In this document: positions 1 to 7,108 of the stretch, piece by piece
Layout of the letters: each line of letters starts with the position of its first letter
Numbering within the stretch: the stretch's first letter is position 1
From: JBCCLJ01 sp039026915
Lineage (GTDB): Bacteria; Acidobacteriota; Thermoanaerobaculia; Multivoradales; Multivoraceae
Assembly: GCA_039026915.1 (NCBI GenBank)
Contig: JBCCLJ010000067.1
Coordinates: forward strand, 1-30,121
Direction of reading: 5' to 3'
Length of the DNA: 30,121 nucleotides
Notes under the pieces: generated by a model
What the model saw: only the letters and a program-made list of their open reading frames with translations
Database searches by the model: none
What the model was told of the DNA's origin: nothing
Position numbers and translations under genes: made by a program

Positions 1-1680
1 GCCGATTCCGAGGGCACGAGCCGCAGTGACGTCGAGGCCCGCGAGCTGGCAGACGAGTACATCCGGCGCTTCCTGAAGATGCATCCGACCCGCGCGACCG
101 CGGCGGGGTGGAGCGAGGCCGACCGGCTCTTCGAGGACTATTCGCCGGATGCCCTGAGCCAATGGTCGGCGTACAACGCCGAAGTGACCCGTCGCGCTGA
201 GGAGTTACTGGCCGGTTCCCTGGACCTCGAGAACGCTGCGGACCTTCGCCTGCTGTCCCGTCAGGCGGCGAAGGTTGTGCTGGATCTGGAGGAGCGCCGA
301 CTCCCGGCGACGTTCCCTCTCTTCTGGACACGTGTTCTCGGCAACTCGGGTGTCTTCCTCCTGGTGAGGACGGATCGCGCGCTGACCGACCGGCTCGACC
401 GGCTCGCGGAACGGGCGGAGAAGGTGCCGGCCTTCGTCGAACAGGCATTGCAGAGCTTCGAAGACAACGACCCGGCTCAGATGAGCGCCGAAATCGTGCG
501 CATTGCGGCCCGCCAGGCTCGCGCCTCCGCAAGCTTTTACGCCGACGCGGTTCCGGCTGCCTCGCGCGAAGCGGGGGTCGAGCCGAGCGCTTCTTTCGTC
601 CAGGCCTCCGAGGCGTGTGCCAGGTTGGCGGATCGCCTCGACTCGCTGGCCGAACGAGCACGAGGTTCGGTACGCATGGGGCGCAACTATCGCAAGGCGC
701 TGACCCTGATGACCGGGGAAGATCGCGACCCGGCGGACGTCATGGCCGCCGGTCTCGAGGCTCTTGCAGCCAAGCGCGTCGAGGCGGCGGAGTTCGGCCG
801 CTCGATCTGGTCGGACGTCATGGACGAGGATCCCCCAACCACCGACCAGGAGCTCGTGGAGCAACTCTTCGAGAGGATCGGCGAGGATCGCGCCGGATCC
901 GTCGAGGAGTTCATCCTGGACTATCGAACCCTCGTCGATGAGATCATTCGTTTCGTGACCGATCGGGATCTGCTGACCCTTCCGCAGTTCAGCCTGATCA
1001 CGGATCGATCCCCCGACTACTTCGTCGGTCAGAGCGTCGGCGGCGTCTATTCGCCCGGTCCCTTTGCTCCGGAGGGGGAGACCCTGTTCTATCTGCCGAC
1101 TCCTCCTCCGAATGCGACCCCCGAGCAACAGGACGCTCTCTTTCGCGACTTCAATCACCACTTCAACGTGATGATCGTGCCGCACGAGATCGTCCCAGGG
1201 CACGACACGCACCTTCGTTGGGCTGCCCTCCACCCGAGCAAGGTTCGCTCGCTCTTCGCCGACGCCGTCACCACGGAGGGCTGGGGGACCTACTCGGAGA
1301 GGCTGTTGCTCGACCTCGGCTGGGGCGACGAGCTCGCGCGCGTGGCGCACCTCAAGAAGCAGATGGAGAACATCGCTCGCACCGTCGTCGACATCGGCGT
1401 TCACACCGAAGACTGGCCGCGAGACGAGGTACTGGACTTCGTGCAGAACGAGGCCCTGCAGGACGTCCAGTTCGCCGTCAACATGTGGAACCGCTCGCTG
1501 ACGACCGCGCCGCAGCTGACTTCGTACTGGCTCGGCTACGAGCGCTTTCGCAGCCTGTATGAGGAGGCGCTAGAGGCGGAGGGCGAGTCGTTCGAGCTGA
1601 AGGCTTTTCTCGATCGCGTCATGCAGGTGGCGCCGGTCGGCGGAGAGGATCTGCGCGCACTGGTGCTCGCGAGCCCTTAG
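1..1680 (+). CDS. DUF885 family protein (putative metallopeptidase), 5' end outside the window
   Basis: The reading frame is open from the first base, so the gene is cut at its 5' end. The ATG at 79 lies inside the family's N-terminal pattern (residues like LADEYIRRFL then HPTRAT), so it is not the real start. About 559 codons are visible, close to full length for DUF885. The hallmark is an HExxPGH motif at codons 395-401 (HEIVPGH), followed by a TTEGWGTYSE segment; both are conserved in DUF885 and resemble zinc-peptidase elements. Members are often exported in this kind of bacterium, but the signal region is not visible here. The substrate is unknown. The gene converges on the HAD phosphatase gene across a 45-bp gap. 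Confidence 0.9.
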   Translation, partial: ADSEGTSRSDVEARELADEYIRRFLKMHPTRATAAGWSEADRLFEDYSPDALSQWSAYNAEVTRRAEELLAGSLDLENAADLRLLSRQAAKVVLDLEERRLPATFPLFWTRVLGNSGVFLLVRTDRALTDRLDRLAERAEKVPAFVEQALQSFEDNDPAQMSAEIVRIAARQARASASFYADAVPAASREAGVEPSASFVQASEACARLADRLDSLAERARGSVRMGRNYRKALTLMTGEDRDPADVMAAGLEALAAKRVEAAEFGRSIWSDVMDEDPPTTDQELVEQLFERIGEDRAGSVEEFILDYRTLVDEIIRFVTDRDLLTLPQFSLITDRSPDYFVGQSVGGVYSPGPFAPEGETLFYLPTPPPNATPEQQDALFRDFNHHFNVMIVPHEIVPGHDTHLRWAALHPSKVRSLFADAVTTEGWGTYSERLLLDLGWGDELARVAHLKKQMENIARTVVDIGVHTEDWPRDEVLDFVQNEALQDVQFAVNMWNRSLTTAPQLTSYWLGYERFRSLYEEALEAEGESFELKAFLDRVMQVAPVGGEDLRALVLASP

Positions 1681-1725
1681 CGACGACGGCGCGGCGGAAG
1701 TTCTTCGCGGCCCGCCCGCGCCGGC

Positions 1726-2367
1726 TCAGGGAGCCGGGAAGAGAAGCCCTTCTTCCAGCTCGGTCCAGTCGTGAACGACCCCTTCAGCGCCTGCCTGCAG
1801 GAGTGCCTCGCTCTTCGCTCCCGGTGCGGCCCTGGCGACGAAGCGCCATCCCAACCGGCGAGCGACAGTAGCGTCCCAAAGACCGTCGCCGAGGAGCGTC
1901 ACGTTCGTCCTCCCAGCCGCAGCGCTTGCGAAGATCTGGATGCGGATCGAGGTCTCACTGCTCGTCGCGCGCAGCCTCTTCGCGGGGAGCCGAGCCATGG
2001 CGAGCTTGAGCTCGGCGCTCGGTCGCCAGCCTCCCGTGGCCAGCGCGTAGTCGACCGCACGTTCGTCCAGTTCTTGCAGGAGTTCGGCGGCCCCGGGGAT
2101 CTCGGCGAAGCGCTCGGGGCTCCGACGAGCTCGGTCGCCGAGACGCTCGAAGAAGTCCTGACGGAGCCGATACCCGAGAGCCATTCGCTCCCGGGCTGTT
2201 CGCTGGCTGAGGAGCTCGTCGGTGATGCCCTGGTCCGTGACCTGTTCGAACGACGACCACTCGTCTGTGAGGTCGAGACCCAGGATTTGACGCACGGACT
2301 CCTGAAAGCACTCGCCGTCGACGTCGACGGTTTCTGTGAGCGTGCCGTCGATGTCGAAGATCAGCAC
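1726..2367 (-). CDS. HAD superfamily hydrolase, phosphoglycolate-phosphatase-like
   Basis: About 213 residues. HAD motif I is at the very N-terminus (FDIDGTL, nucleophile D5 and acid/base D7). Motif II is the Thr of LATGG, a Lys/Arg-bearing helix follows, and motif IV is GDGLWD near residue 167. These predict a soluble Mg-dependent phosphatase with an alpha-helical cap; the substrate is unknown. I chose GTG 2367 because it sits just before motif I and only 5 bp after the stop of the upstream flavoenzyme. The longer frame to 2613 would overlap that gene by about 240 bp and has a low-complexity Arg-rich N-terminus. The gene is probably translated together with the flavoenzyme. A CTG two codons upstream is a less likely start. 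Confidence 0.85.
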   Translation of the reverse strand: MLIFDIDGTLTETVDVDGECFQESVRQILGLDLTDEWSSFEQVTDQGITDELLSQRTARERMALGYRLRQDFFERLGDRARRSPERFAEIPGAAELLQELDERAVDYALATGGWRPSAELKLAMARLPAKRLRATSSETSIRIQIFASAAAGRTNVTLLGDGLWDATVARRLGWRFVARAAPGAKSEALLQAGAEGVVHDWTELEEGLLFPAP

Positions 2368-2372
2368 GTGGA

Positions 2373-4019
2373 TCAGCCGATGGCGCCCCCCGCTGACCGA
2401 GGCGCTCCCAGCGGATCGATCAGGACGCCGGGATTGAGAAGACCCTTCGGATCGAGCTCGGCCTTGGCCGCCGCCAGGGCGCGCGCGAAGAGATCCGGCC
2501 GCTGCGCGTCGTAGCCGCTCTTGCGGTGATCGCGGCCCACGGCGTGGTGGTGCGTCACCGTGCCGCCCGAGGAGACGACGACCTCGTTGGCCGCAATCTT
2601 GATCTCGCGCCACTGATCGAGAACTCGGCTCCAGTCGCCGCAGGTCTGGAAGGTGAAGTAGGGTGCGGGGCCGTCGGGATAGCTGTGGGTGAACCGGCAG
2701 GTGATGCTGCCTTCGTTTCCAGTGATCGATCGCATCGCGGTGCGAAGGCGATCGATGACCGTTGCGTGAAACTCCTCGAAGCGGTCCCAGGTGATCGCCG
2801 TCTCGAAGGTGTCCGAGATGACACCGAGCGGAACGAGAACCTCACGGTAGTACGGCGCGTTGATGAAGGCCTGGCGCCAAGCCCCAACGGCCCCTTCGAG
2901 GTGACCGGCCTCGGTTGCCGGAGGCACGACGCGACCGCCATGGTCTGCGACGATCTCTTCCGCTCGCGCCATCCAGGCGTCGACCGGGTGGTCGGCCGAC
3001 TCGAAGCCCAGAACCAAGAGCGAGTTCGAACCGTCTCCGGCCCCGCTGCCGTGGCTCTCGGCGGCGTCGATGAGTCGGCAGTTCGCGGGAAACAGGCCCG
3101 CCTGGGAGACAGCCCGCACGGCGTTTGACGCCTTGTAGAAGTCGTCGAAGTGGACCGCTGCAGAGGCACGAAAGGTGGGGCGATCCTGCAGTCGTAGCCA
3201 CGCCTCGGTAATGATGCCGAGAATTCCCTCGGAGCCGATCATCATGCGGTCCGGAGAGGGGCCTGCGCCGGAGCCCGGGAGGCGGCGACTCTCGAGGATT
3301 CCCTGAGGTGTGACGCTGCGCGTCGACTCGACGAAGTCGTCGATGTGTGTGTACAGAGTGGCGAAGTGGCCGCCCGAACGTGTCGCGATCATGCCTCCGA
3401 GCGTCGCCATCTCGAAGGACTGCGGAAAGTGACGCAGCGTCAGTCCTTGCTCCTTGAGCTGACTCTCCAGTCCGGGGCCGGTTGCACCTGCTTGGATTCT
3501 CGCGGCCCGGGACGAACGATCGATCTCGAGTACGCGGTCCAGCCGGGCGAGATCGAGGCTGACGGTGCAGGCATAAGAGCCTGAAACGACGGGTTCGACA
3601 CCGCCCACGACGCTCGTGCCACCGCCGAAGGGGATGACGGCAGCTCCGATCGTGTCGGCCCAGTCCAGAAGCTGCACGACGTCGCTTTCGCTCTTCGGAT
3701 AGGCGACGATGTCCGGTGGCTCGGGCACATCGCGTCGGAAGATGCGAACGGAGTCGGGAAAGGACTTGCCGTAGCTGTGGACCAGACGCTCCCAGGGATC
3801 CGCAGTGCAGAGCTCGGCCAGACTGGAAGGGGGTGCGATGCGCGGCGCCCGAAGGTCGAAGTCTTCGACTCGGGGCGGCGTTGCGGCCGGCTGTGCGGAG
3901 ATGCCGTAGCGTTCGGCGGTCCGCTGCCGCAGGTCCGCCTGTTGCGTCTCGTCGAGCCCGCTGCCTTCGTTGCCCCAGCCCCAGAACTTGCGGCGGGGAG
4001 TCGTCTGCACTTCGCTCAT
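2373..4019 (-). CDS. FAD-binding oxidase, alkyldihydroxyacetonephosphate synthase-like
   Basis: 548 residues. An N-terminal FWGWGNE segment typical of the alkyl-DHAP synthase group is followed by a PCMH-type FAD domain with a glycine-rich FGGGTSVVGG loop near residue 130. Then come TLGGMIATRSGGH and GSEGILGIITEAW. A histidine triplet (HHHAVGRDH) near residue 490 matches the active-site His cluster of alkyl-DHAP synthases. That enzyme exchanges the acyl chain of acyl-DHAP for a fatty alcohol, making the first ether-lipid bond; a D-lactate/glycolate-type oxidase is the alternative. The start at 4019 has an AGGAGG Shine-Dalgarno site 8 nt upstream. A TAGACT hexamer at 4041-4046 (minus) may be the -10 element. 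The HAD phosphatase gene follows in the same operon. Confidence 0.85.
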   Translation of the reverse strand: MSEVQTTPRRKFWGWGNEGSGLDETQQADLRQRTAERYGISAQPAATPPRVEDFDLRAPRIAPPSSLAELCTADPWERLVHSYGKSFPDSVRIFRRDVPEPPDIVAYPKSESDVVQLLDWADTIGAAVIPFGGGTSVVGGVEPVVSGSYACTVSLDLARLDRVLEIDRSSRAARIQAGATGPGLESQLKEQGLTLRHFPQSFEMATLGGMIATRSGGHFATLYTHIDDFVESTRSVTPQGILESRRLPGSGAGPSPDRMMIGSEGILGIITEAWLRLQDRPTFRASAAVHFDDFYKASNAVRAVSQAGLFPANCRLIDAAESHGSGAGDGSNSLLVLGFESADHPVDAWMARAEEIVADHGGRVVPPATEAGHLEGAVGAWRQAFINAPYYREVLVPLGVISDTFETAITWDRFEEFHATVIDRLRTAMRSITGNEGSITCRFTHSYPDGPAPYFTFQTCGDWSRVLDQWREIKIAANEVVVSSGGTVTHHHAVGRDHRKSGYDAQRPDLFARALAAAKAELDPKGLLNPGVLIDPLGAPRSAGGAIG

Positions 4020-4088
4020 CGTCGGAACCTCCTGGCGCGCAGTCTACGCTGGAGGGCTTTCGAGGCCGCCTCGCGCCGGTCGAGGAGA

Positions 4089-4130
4089 GCAAAGAAAAAA
4101 GGCCCCCGGACGAATCCGGGAGCCTCTTTC
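4089..4130 (-). terminator. Rho-independent terminator of the SulP gene
   Basis: Positions 4101-4110 pair with 4115-4124 over 10 bp with one mismatch and a 4-nt loop. On the minus strand the stem is followed by six T (4100-4095) and then CTTT. It lies 20 bp beyond the SulP stop codon and separates that gene from the flavoenzyme operon. The plus-strand side has only a short T/C run, so it probably works mainly in one direction. Confidence 0.88.
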
Positions 4131-4149
4131 AGGGTCGCTGCCGACTGGA

Positions 4150-5700
4150 TCAGGCGGCAGCCCTCAAGCGTTGGCTGGGGCGCTCGCGGAAGCGGGCCTG
4201 CAGTCCGTCCCAATCGACGAACAGCTTGCCGCCGGTGAGCTCGTGCTGCTTCTCCCAGTTGGCGAGCAGCTCGAGGCAGGCGTGATCGATGTAGTCCAGT
4301 CCCTCGAGGTGCACGTGAACCTCGGTGTTGGCCGGAACGGCCTCGAGGTGACGAGCGAGGCGCGGCAGCCGCAGTACGGTGGCCGAGCCGTTGAGGAAGA
4401 GATCGAGGGTGCTGCCGTTTTCGCGCTCGCGGGTCTCGATGTCGAGGTGCGAGACGGTGTAGAGCAGCTTGGCGAGCGACAGCACGATGCCGAGCACGAC
4501 GCCGCTGAGCAGGTCGACGGAGACGATCGTCGCGAGCGTTGCGACGTAGATGAAGACCTCGCCGCGACCGTAGGAGGCGAGCTGACGAATCGCTGCGATG
4601 TTGACCAGCTTGTAACCGGTGAAGACCAGGATCGCCGCGAGTGCGGCCACCGGAATCCGTTGCAGGATGAAAGGCAGGGCCGCGACGAAGACGAGCAGCC
4701 AGATGCCGTGCATGAAGGCCGAAGCGCGGGTCTTGCCACCCGCTTCGACGTTGGCGGAGCTACGCACGATGACGCCGGTCATCGGCAGCGCCCCGAGGAA
4801 CCCGCAGGTGAGGTTGCCGAGGCCCTGGGCCGTCAGCTCCTTGTCGTACTTGGTGCGCGGACCGTCATGCATCTTGTCGACCGCGGTCGCGCAAAGCAGG
4901 GTCTCTGCGGAGGCGACGAACGCGAGGGCCAACCCGGCCGTGACGAGCGTCCAGTTCAGCGTCGAAAGCTGCTCGATCGTCGGCAGGCGAACGGCATCCG
5001 CGAGGTTTGCGGGAACTGCGACGCGTGCGATGTTCACGCCGCTGACGATGGCGGCGATCGTGCCGACGATGACGGCGACGAGCGGTGCTGGAACGACCTT
5101 GAGCTTGCCTGGAACGAGGGGCTTCCACAGGATGATCGTCGCCAGCGTGACGAGCCCGATCATTGCAGCCTGGAAGTGCACGGAATCCGAGCTTGGCGTG
5201 ATGCCCTTGACGATCGCTTCCGGAATCGACAGCAGGTTCGCGAGACCCGATCCGCGCGGCTTGTCGTCGACCATGACGTGGAACTGCGAGGCGAAGATGA
5301 GGACGCCGATACCAGCAAGCATGCCGTGGATGACGGCGGGCGAGACGGCTCGGAACCACTGACCCATCTTGGCGAGGCCCGCGAGGAGCTGTGCGGCGCC
5401 GGCAATCATCACGATGACGCCGAGGGTCGCAATGCCGTGTTCTTGCACCAGCTCCCAGACGATGACGCTCAGGCCGGCGGCGGGGCCGGACACCTGGAGC
5501 GGCGCTCCGGCGAAGAGCGCGACGACGAGGCCACCGATGATGCCGGTGATCAGGCCAGCGGCCGGCGGCACGCCAGAGGCGATGGCGATGCCCATGCACA
5601 GCGGCAGAGCAACGAGAAAGACGACGATCGAGGCGAGGAAGTCTTGGCGAAAGTACTGACGCATCTGCGTCAGTTCGCTGGTCGATGTAGCTTGGCTCAT
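4150..5700 (-). CDS. SulP (SLC26-like) anion transporter with C-terminal STAS-like domain
   Basis: 516 residues. The first ~400 form many hydrophobic segments with SulP hallmarks: an early ALPLCMGIAIASGVPPAAGL region, VSGPAAGLSVIVWE, and KYDKELTAQGLGN followed by GALPMTGVIVRSSANV. The last ~90 residues resemble a STAS domain (HVHLEGLDYIDHACLELL). SulP proteins move sulfate, bicarbonate or other anions across the inner membrane, often with Na+ or H+. Bicarbonate is plausible for this subgroup, but no carbonic anhydrase lies nearby to support it. The start at 5700 has only a weak GAGA upstream; Met13 is an alternative. The gene is monocistronic, with its own terminator and a long leader. Confidence 0.93.
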   Translation of the reverse strand: MSQATSTSELTQMRQYFRQDFLASIVVFLVALPLCMGIAIASGVPPAAGLITGIIGGLVVALFAGAPLQVSGPAAGLSVIVWELVQEHGIATLGVIVMIAGAAQLLAGLAKMGQWFRAVSPAVIHGMLAGIGVLIFASQFHVMVDDKPRGSGLANLLSIPEAIVKGITPSSDSVHFQAAMIGLVTLATIILWKPLVPGKLKVVPAPLVAVIVGTIAAIVSGVNIARVAVPANLADAVRLPTIEQLSTLNWTLVTAGLALAFVASAETLLCATAVDKMHDGPRTKYDKELTAQGLGNLTCGFLGALPMTGVIVRSSANVEAGGKTRASAFMHGIWLLVFVAALPFILQRIPVAALAAILVFTGYKLVNIAAIRQLASYGRGEVFIYVATLATIVSVDLLSGVVLGIVLSLAKLLYTVSHLDIETRERENGSTLDLFLNGSATVLRLPRLARHLEAVPANTEVHVHLEGLDYIDHACLELLANWEKQHELTGGKLFVDWDGLQARFRERPSQRLRAAA

Positions 5701-6072
5701 AGTTTTCTCAATGGATGAAGTCGTTGTCAGGCTATGGGTCTTGAGACTGTCGGTGCCTAGAGCGCGGTTCGCGCGATCGGGGACAGGAGAGCGGTCGAGC
5801 AGGGGTTCTGGCCCGAGCTGTAGCGCCCGGAATCTCCCTTCGGCCCAAGGCTGTCACTGCAGCGAAGGCGCCCAGAGCCTTGGATGACTTTCATGGTGTT
5901 CCTCTCGAAGAGATGGCTCGAAGGCCGAGAGCTCCTCTCGTGCTTTCGACACGGAAGGTGTTTTGGACGGCTTGTTCTCCAGATGGGCAGCGAATCGGGT
6001 CTGCGGCTCTCGGTCCGAGCCGGTGGGATCCGGTGTCTCGCCCCCCTTAAAGAACGACACCGTTAGCGTGAA
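5701..6072 (-). other. Long untranslated leader of the SulP gene with several small hairpins
   Basis: About 370 nt separate the AT-rich promoter region from the SulP start. On the minus strand this stretch can form several short hairpins, the clearest being a 6-bp CGGCTC/GAGCCG stem (6004-6009 with 6017-6022). It also holds a short reading frame with a good ribosome-binding site (listed separately). I do not recognise a known riboswitch. Its length and structure are compatible with post-transcriptional control, but nothing in the sequence proves this. Confidence 0.35.
5757..5894 (-). CDS. Possible short leader ORF (45 aa) or decayed gene upstream of SulP
   Basis: An ATG at 5894 follows GAGAGGAACACC, a good Shine-Dalgarno context, and opens 45 codons ending in TAG at 5757. 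The encoded peptide (MKVIQGSGRLRCSDS...) resembles no family I know. If one base is skipped after the fifth codon, the other frame continues ALGAFAAVTALG, which together with MKVIQ looks like a Sec signal peptide. It may therefore be a leader peptide, a frameshifted remnant of a small secreted protein, or chance. It lies within the SulP leader, about 56 nt upstream of the SulP start. Confidence 0.25.
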   Translation of the reverse strand: MKVIQGSGRLRCSDSLGPKGDSGRYSSGQNPCSTALLSPIARTAL

Positions 6073-6116
6073 TAACATCTCATGATCTGAAAAGCATGTC
6101 AATCATTTCATGAAAT
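6072..6116 (-). promoter_or_regulatory. SulP promoter region with TTGACA and two TCATGA-centred palindromes
   Basis: A short AT-rich island in otherwise GC-rich DNA. On the minus strand a perfect TTGACA (6102-6097) is a -35 candidate. The -10 is less clear: TGTTAT (6077-6072) at 19 bp or GATGTT (6079-6074) at 17 bp. A perfect 12-bp palindrome, ATTTCATGAAAT (6105-6116), abuts the -35. A related imperfect site, ATCTCATGATCT (6077-6088), lies 28 bp away between -35 and -10. The paired sites look like operators for a dimeric regulator; which one cannot be told. Confidence 0.5.
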
Positions 6117-6188
6117 AAATCGGTAGATCCAGACGGCATATGTCGGATGGAGTCACCCTTGGCGCCGTCCACGGTCTTCGCGCGCTCA

Positions 6189-6234
6189 GAAGTCGCTCGA
6201 TCCGCGACGCCGCACGGCACGTCGCTCCGACTTC
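6189..6234 (-). repeat. Inverted repeat just downstream of the HAD gene
   Basis: GAAGTCG (6189-6195) pairs with CGACTTC (6228-6234), and a second inner GCGACG/CGTCGC pair makes a two-part stem in the 3' untranslated region of the HAD gene ending at 6244. No T-run follows on the minus strand, so it is not a standard intrinsic terminator. It may protect the transcript's 3' end or be chance. Confidence 0.3.
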
Positions 6235-6243
6235 GGTGGAAGG

Positions 6244-6891
6244 CTAGCCGTGGCGGTGCGCCAGGAGGCCTCGGTGCTGCAGGGCCTTCCTGCACTCGGC
6301 CGGCGACCGCGTCCGTTCTGCCTGGAGACCGGCGCGCCGAGCGGCGTTGACGTTCGTCTCACTGTCGTCGAAAAAGAGAATGGCTGAGGGGGCACACGCC
6401 ATCGTCTCCGCGACGTGGAGGAAGCTCTCGGAGTCAGGCTTGAGGCGGCTGGTCTCGTAGGAGAGGAACACGCACTCGAAGTAGGGCGTCATCGTCTCTG
6501 CGTAGAGCGGCCAGTGGACCGAGTTGGTGTTGCTGAGCAGGGCCGTACGGCGATCCCCGAGCTCCGCGAGCAGCTCTTCGGCTCCGTCGAGAAGGTGCGG
6601 CACCCACTCCCGAAGGTCCTCGAGGATCGCCTCCGGCGCGAGCCCGAGTTCGAGCTCTTGGCCGAGGCGCTTCGCGAACGCTGCAGGCTCGAGCCGGCCC
6701 GTCTCGAAGGCGCGCACCGTCGGGGACGTGAGCCAGTGGTTCCACAGACGGTCGACATCGCCTTCTCCCGCCCACGCTGCGAGCGCTTCGATACCTCGAA
6801 AGCGCGCCAGAACGCCGCCGAAGTCGAAGAGGACGACCTCGACGGCATCGTTCATTGCGGGGCCTCGAGGGACGGATGCAGCTTTGTTCAC
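6244..6891 (-). CDS. HAD family hydrolase (FDFGGV type)
   Basis: About 215 residues from GTG 6891. Motif I is VVLFDFGGVL (nucleophile D23); the residue two positions on is Gly, as in the YihX-like and haloacid-dehalogenase-like branches, so the usual second Asp is missing. Motif II is LLSNTNS, the motif III Lys lies in RLKPDSESF, and motif IV is LFFDDSETNVNAARRAG. The fold predicts a small phosphatase or dehalogenase; a sugar-phosphate phosphatase is the best guess. I prefer GTG 6891 because GAGG lies 7 nt upstream; ATG 6855, twelve codons later, has no clear ribosome-binding site but gives a typical family N-terminus. The gene is divergent from the TonB-dependent receptor. Confidence 0.87.
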   Translation of the reverse strand: MNKAASVPRGPAMNDAVEVVLFDFGGVLARFRGIEALAAWAGEGDVDRLWNHWLTSPTVRAFETGRLEPAAFAKRLGQELELGLAPEAILEDLREWVPHLLDGAEELLAELGDRRTALLSNTNSVHWPLYAETMTPYFECVFLSYETSRLKPDSESFLHVAETMACAPSAILFFDDSETNVNAARRAGLQAERTRSPAECRKALQHRGLLAHRHG

Positions 6892-7076
6892 GGTGTCACC
6901 TCGACGGCGTTTGCCGGGTTTCGCACGAGGTGCGCGAAAGGCCGTTTTGCTTCTTGGGTGAAGAAAGTGACATAGTGGCTTCACACAACCCACTACAAGT
7001 AGGAAAGTGCAGCGCTCCTCGCTGGGTGTTGCACGCGTCATCTCCCGGGCAGGGAGCATTGGCTCTTTGTTTCGGC

Positions 7077-7092
7077 GAGAGGGCGGCCTCTC
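7077..7092 (+). other. Small hairpin next to the receptor's ribosome-binding site
   Basis: GAGAGG (7077-7082) pairs with CCTCTC (7087-7092) around a GCGG loop, ending 4 nt before the AAGGAGG Shine-Dalgarno sequence. It could influence translation of the receptor mRNA or simply be a stable 5' stem. Confidence 0.3.
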
Positions 7093-7108
7093 ATCGAAGG
7101 AGGAGAGT

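Noticed and set aside
1721..1737. CCGGCTC/GAGCCGG hairpin at the end of the first HAD gene
   Set aside because: It lies partly within the coding sequence and no T-run follows on either strand, so it is not a convincing terminator.
2368..2613. N-terminal extension of the HAD phosphatase to 295 residues
   Set aside because: It overlaps the flavoenzyme gene by 240 bp and is Arg/Gly-rich, while HAD motif I begins right at GTG 2367.
3970..5718. 582-codon open frame on the plus strand opposite SulP
   Set aside because: It is antisense to a clear SulP gene. Its product is a low-complexity Asp/Arg/Gly/Glu string typical of antisense frames in GC-rich DNA, with no ribosome-binding site.
5854..6102. 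82-codon minus-strand frame starting inside the SulP promoter
   Set aside because: Its ATG lies on the TTGACA box and it has no ribosome-binding site, so it would be upstream of the transcript start.
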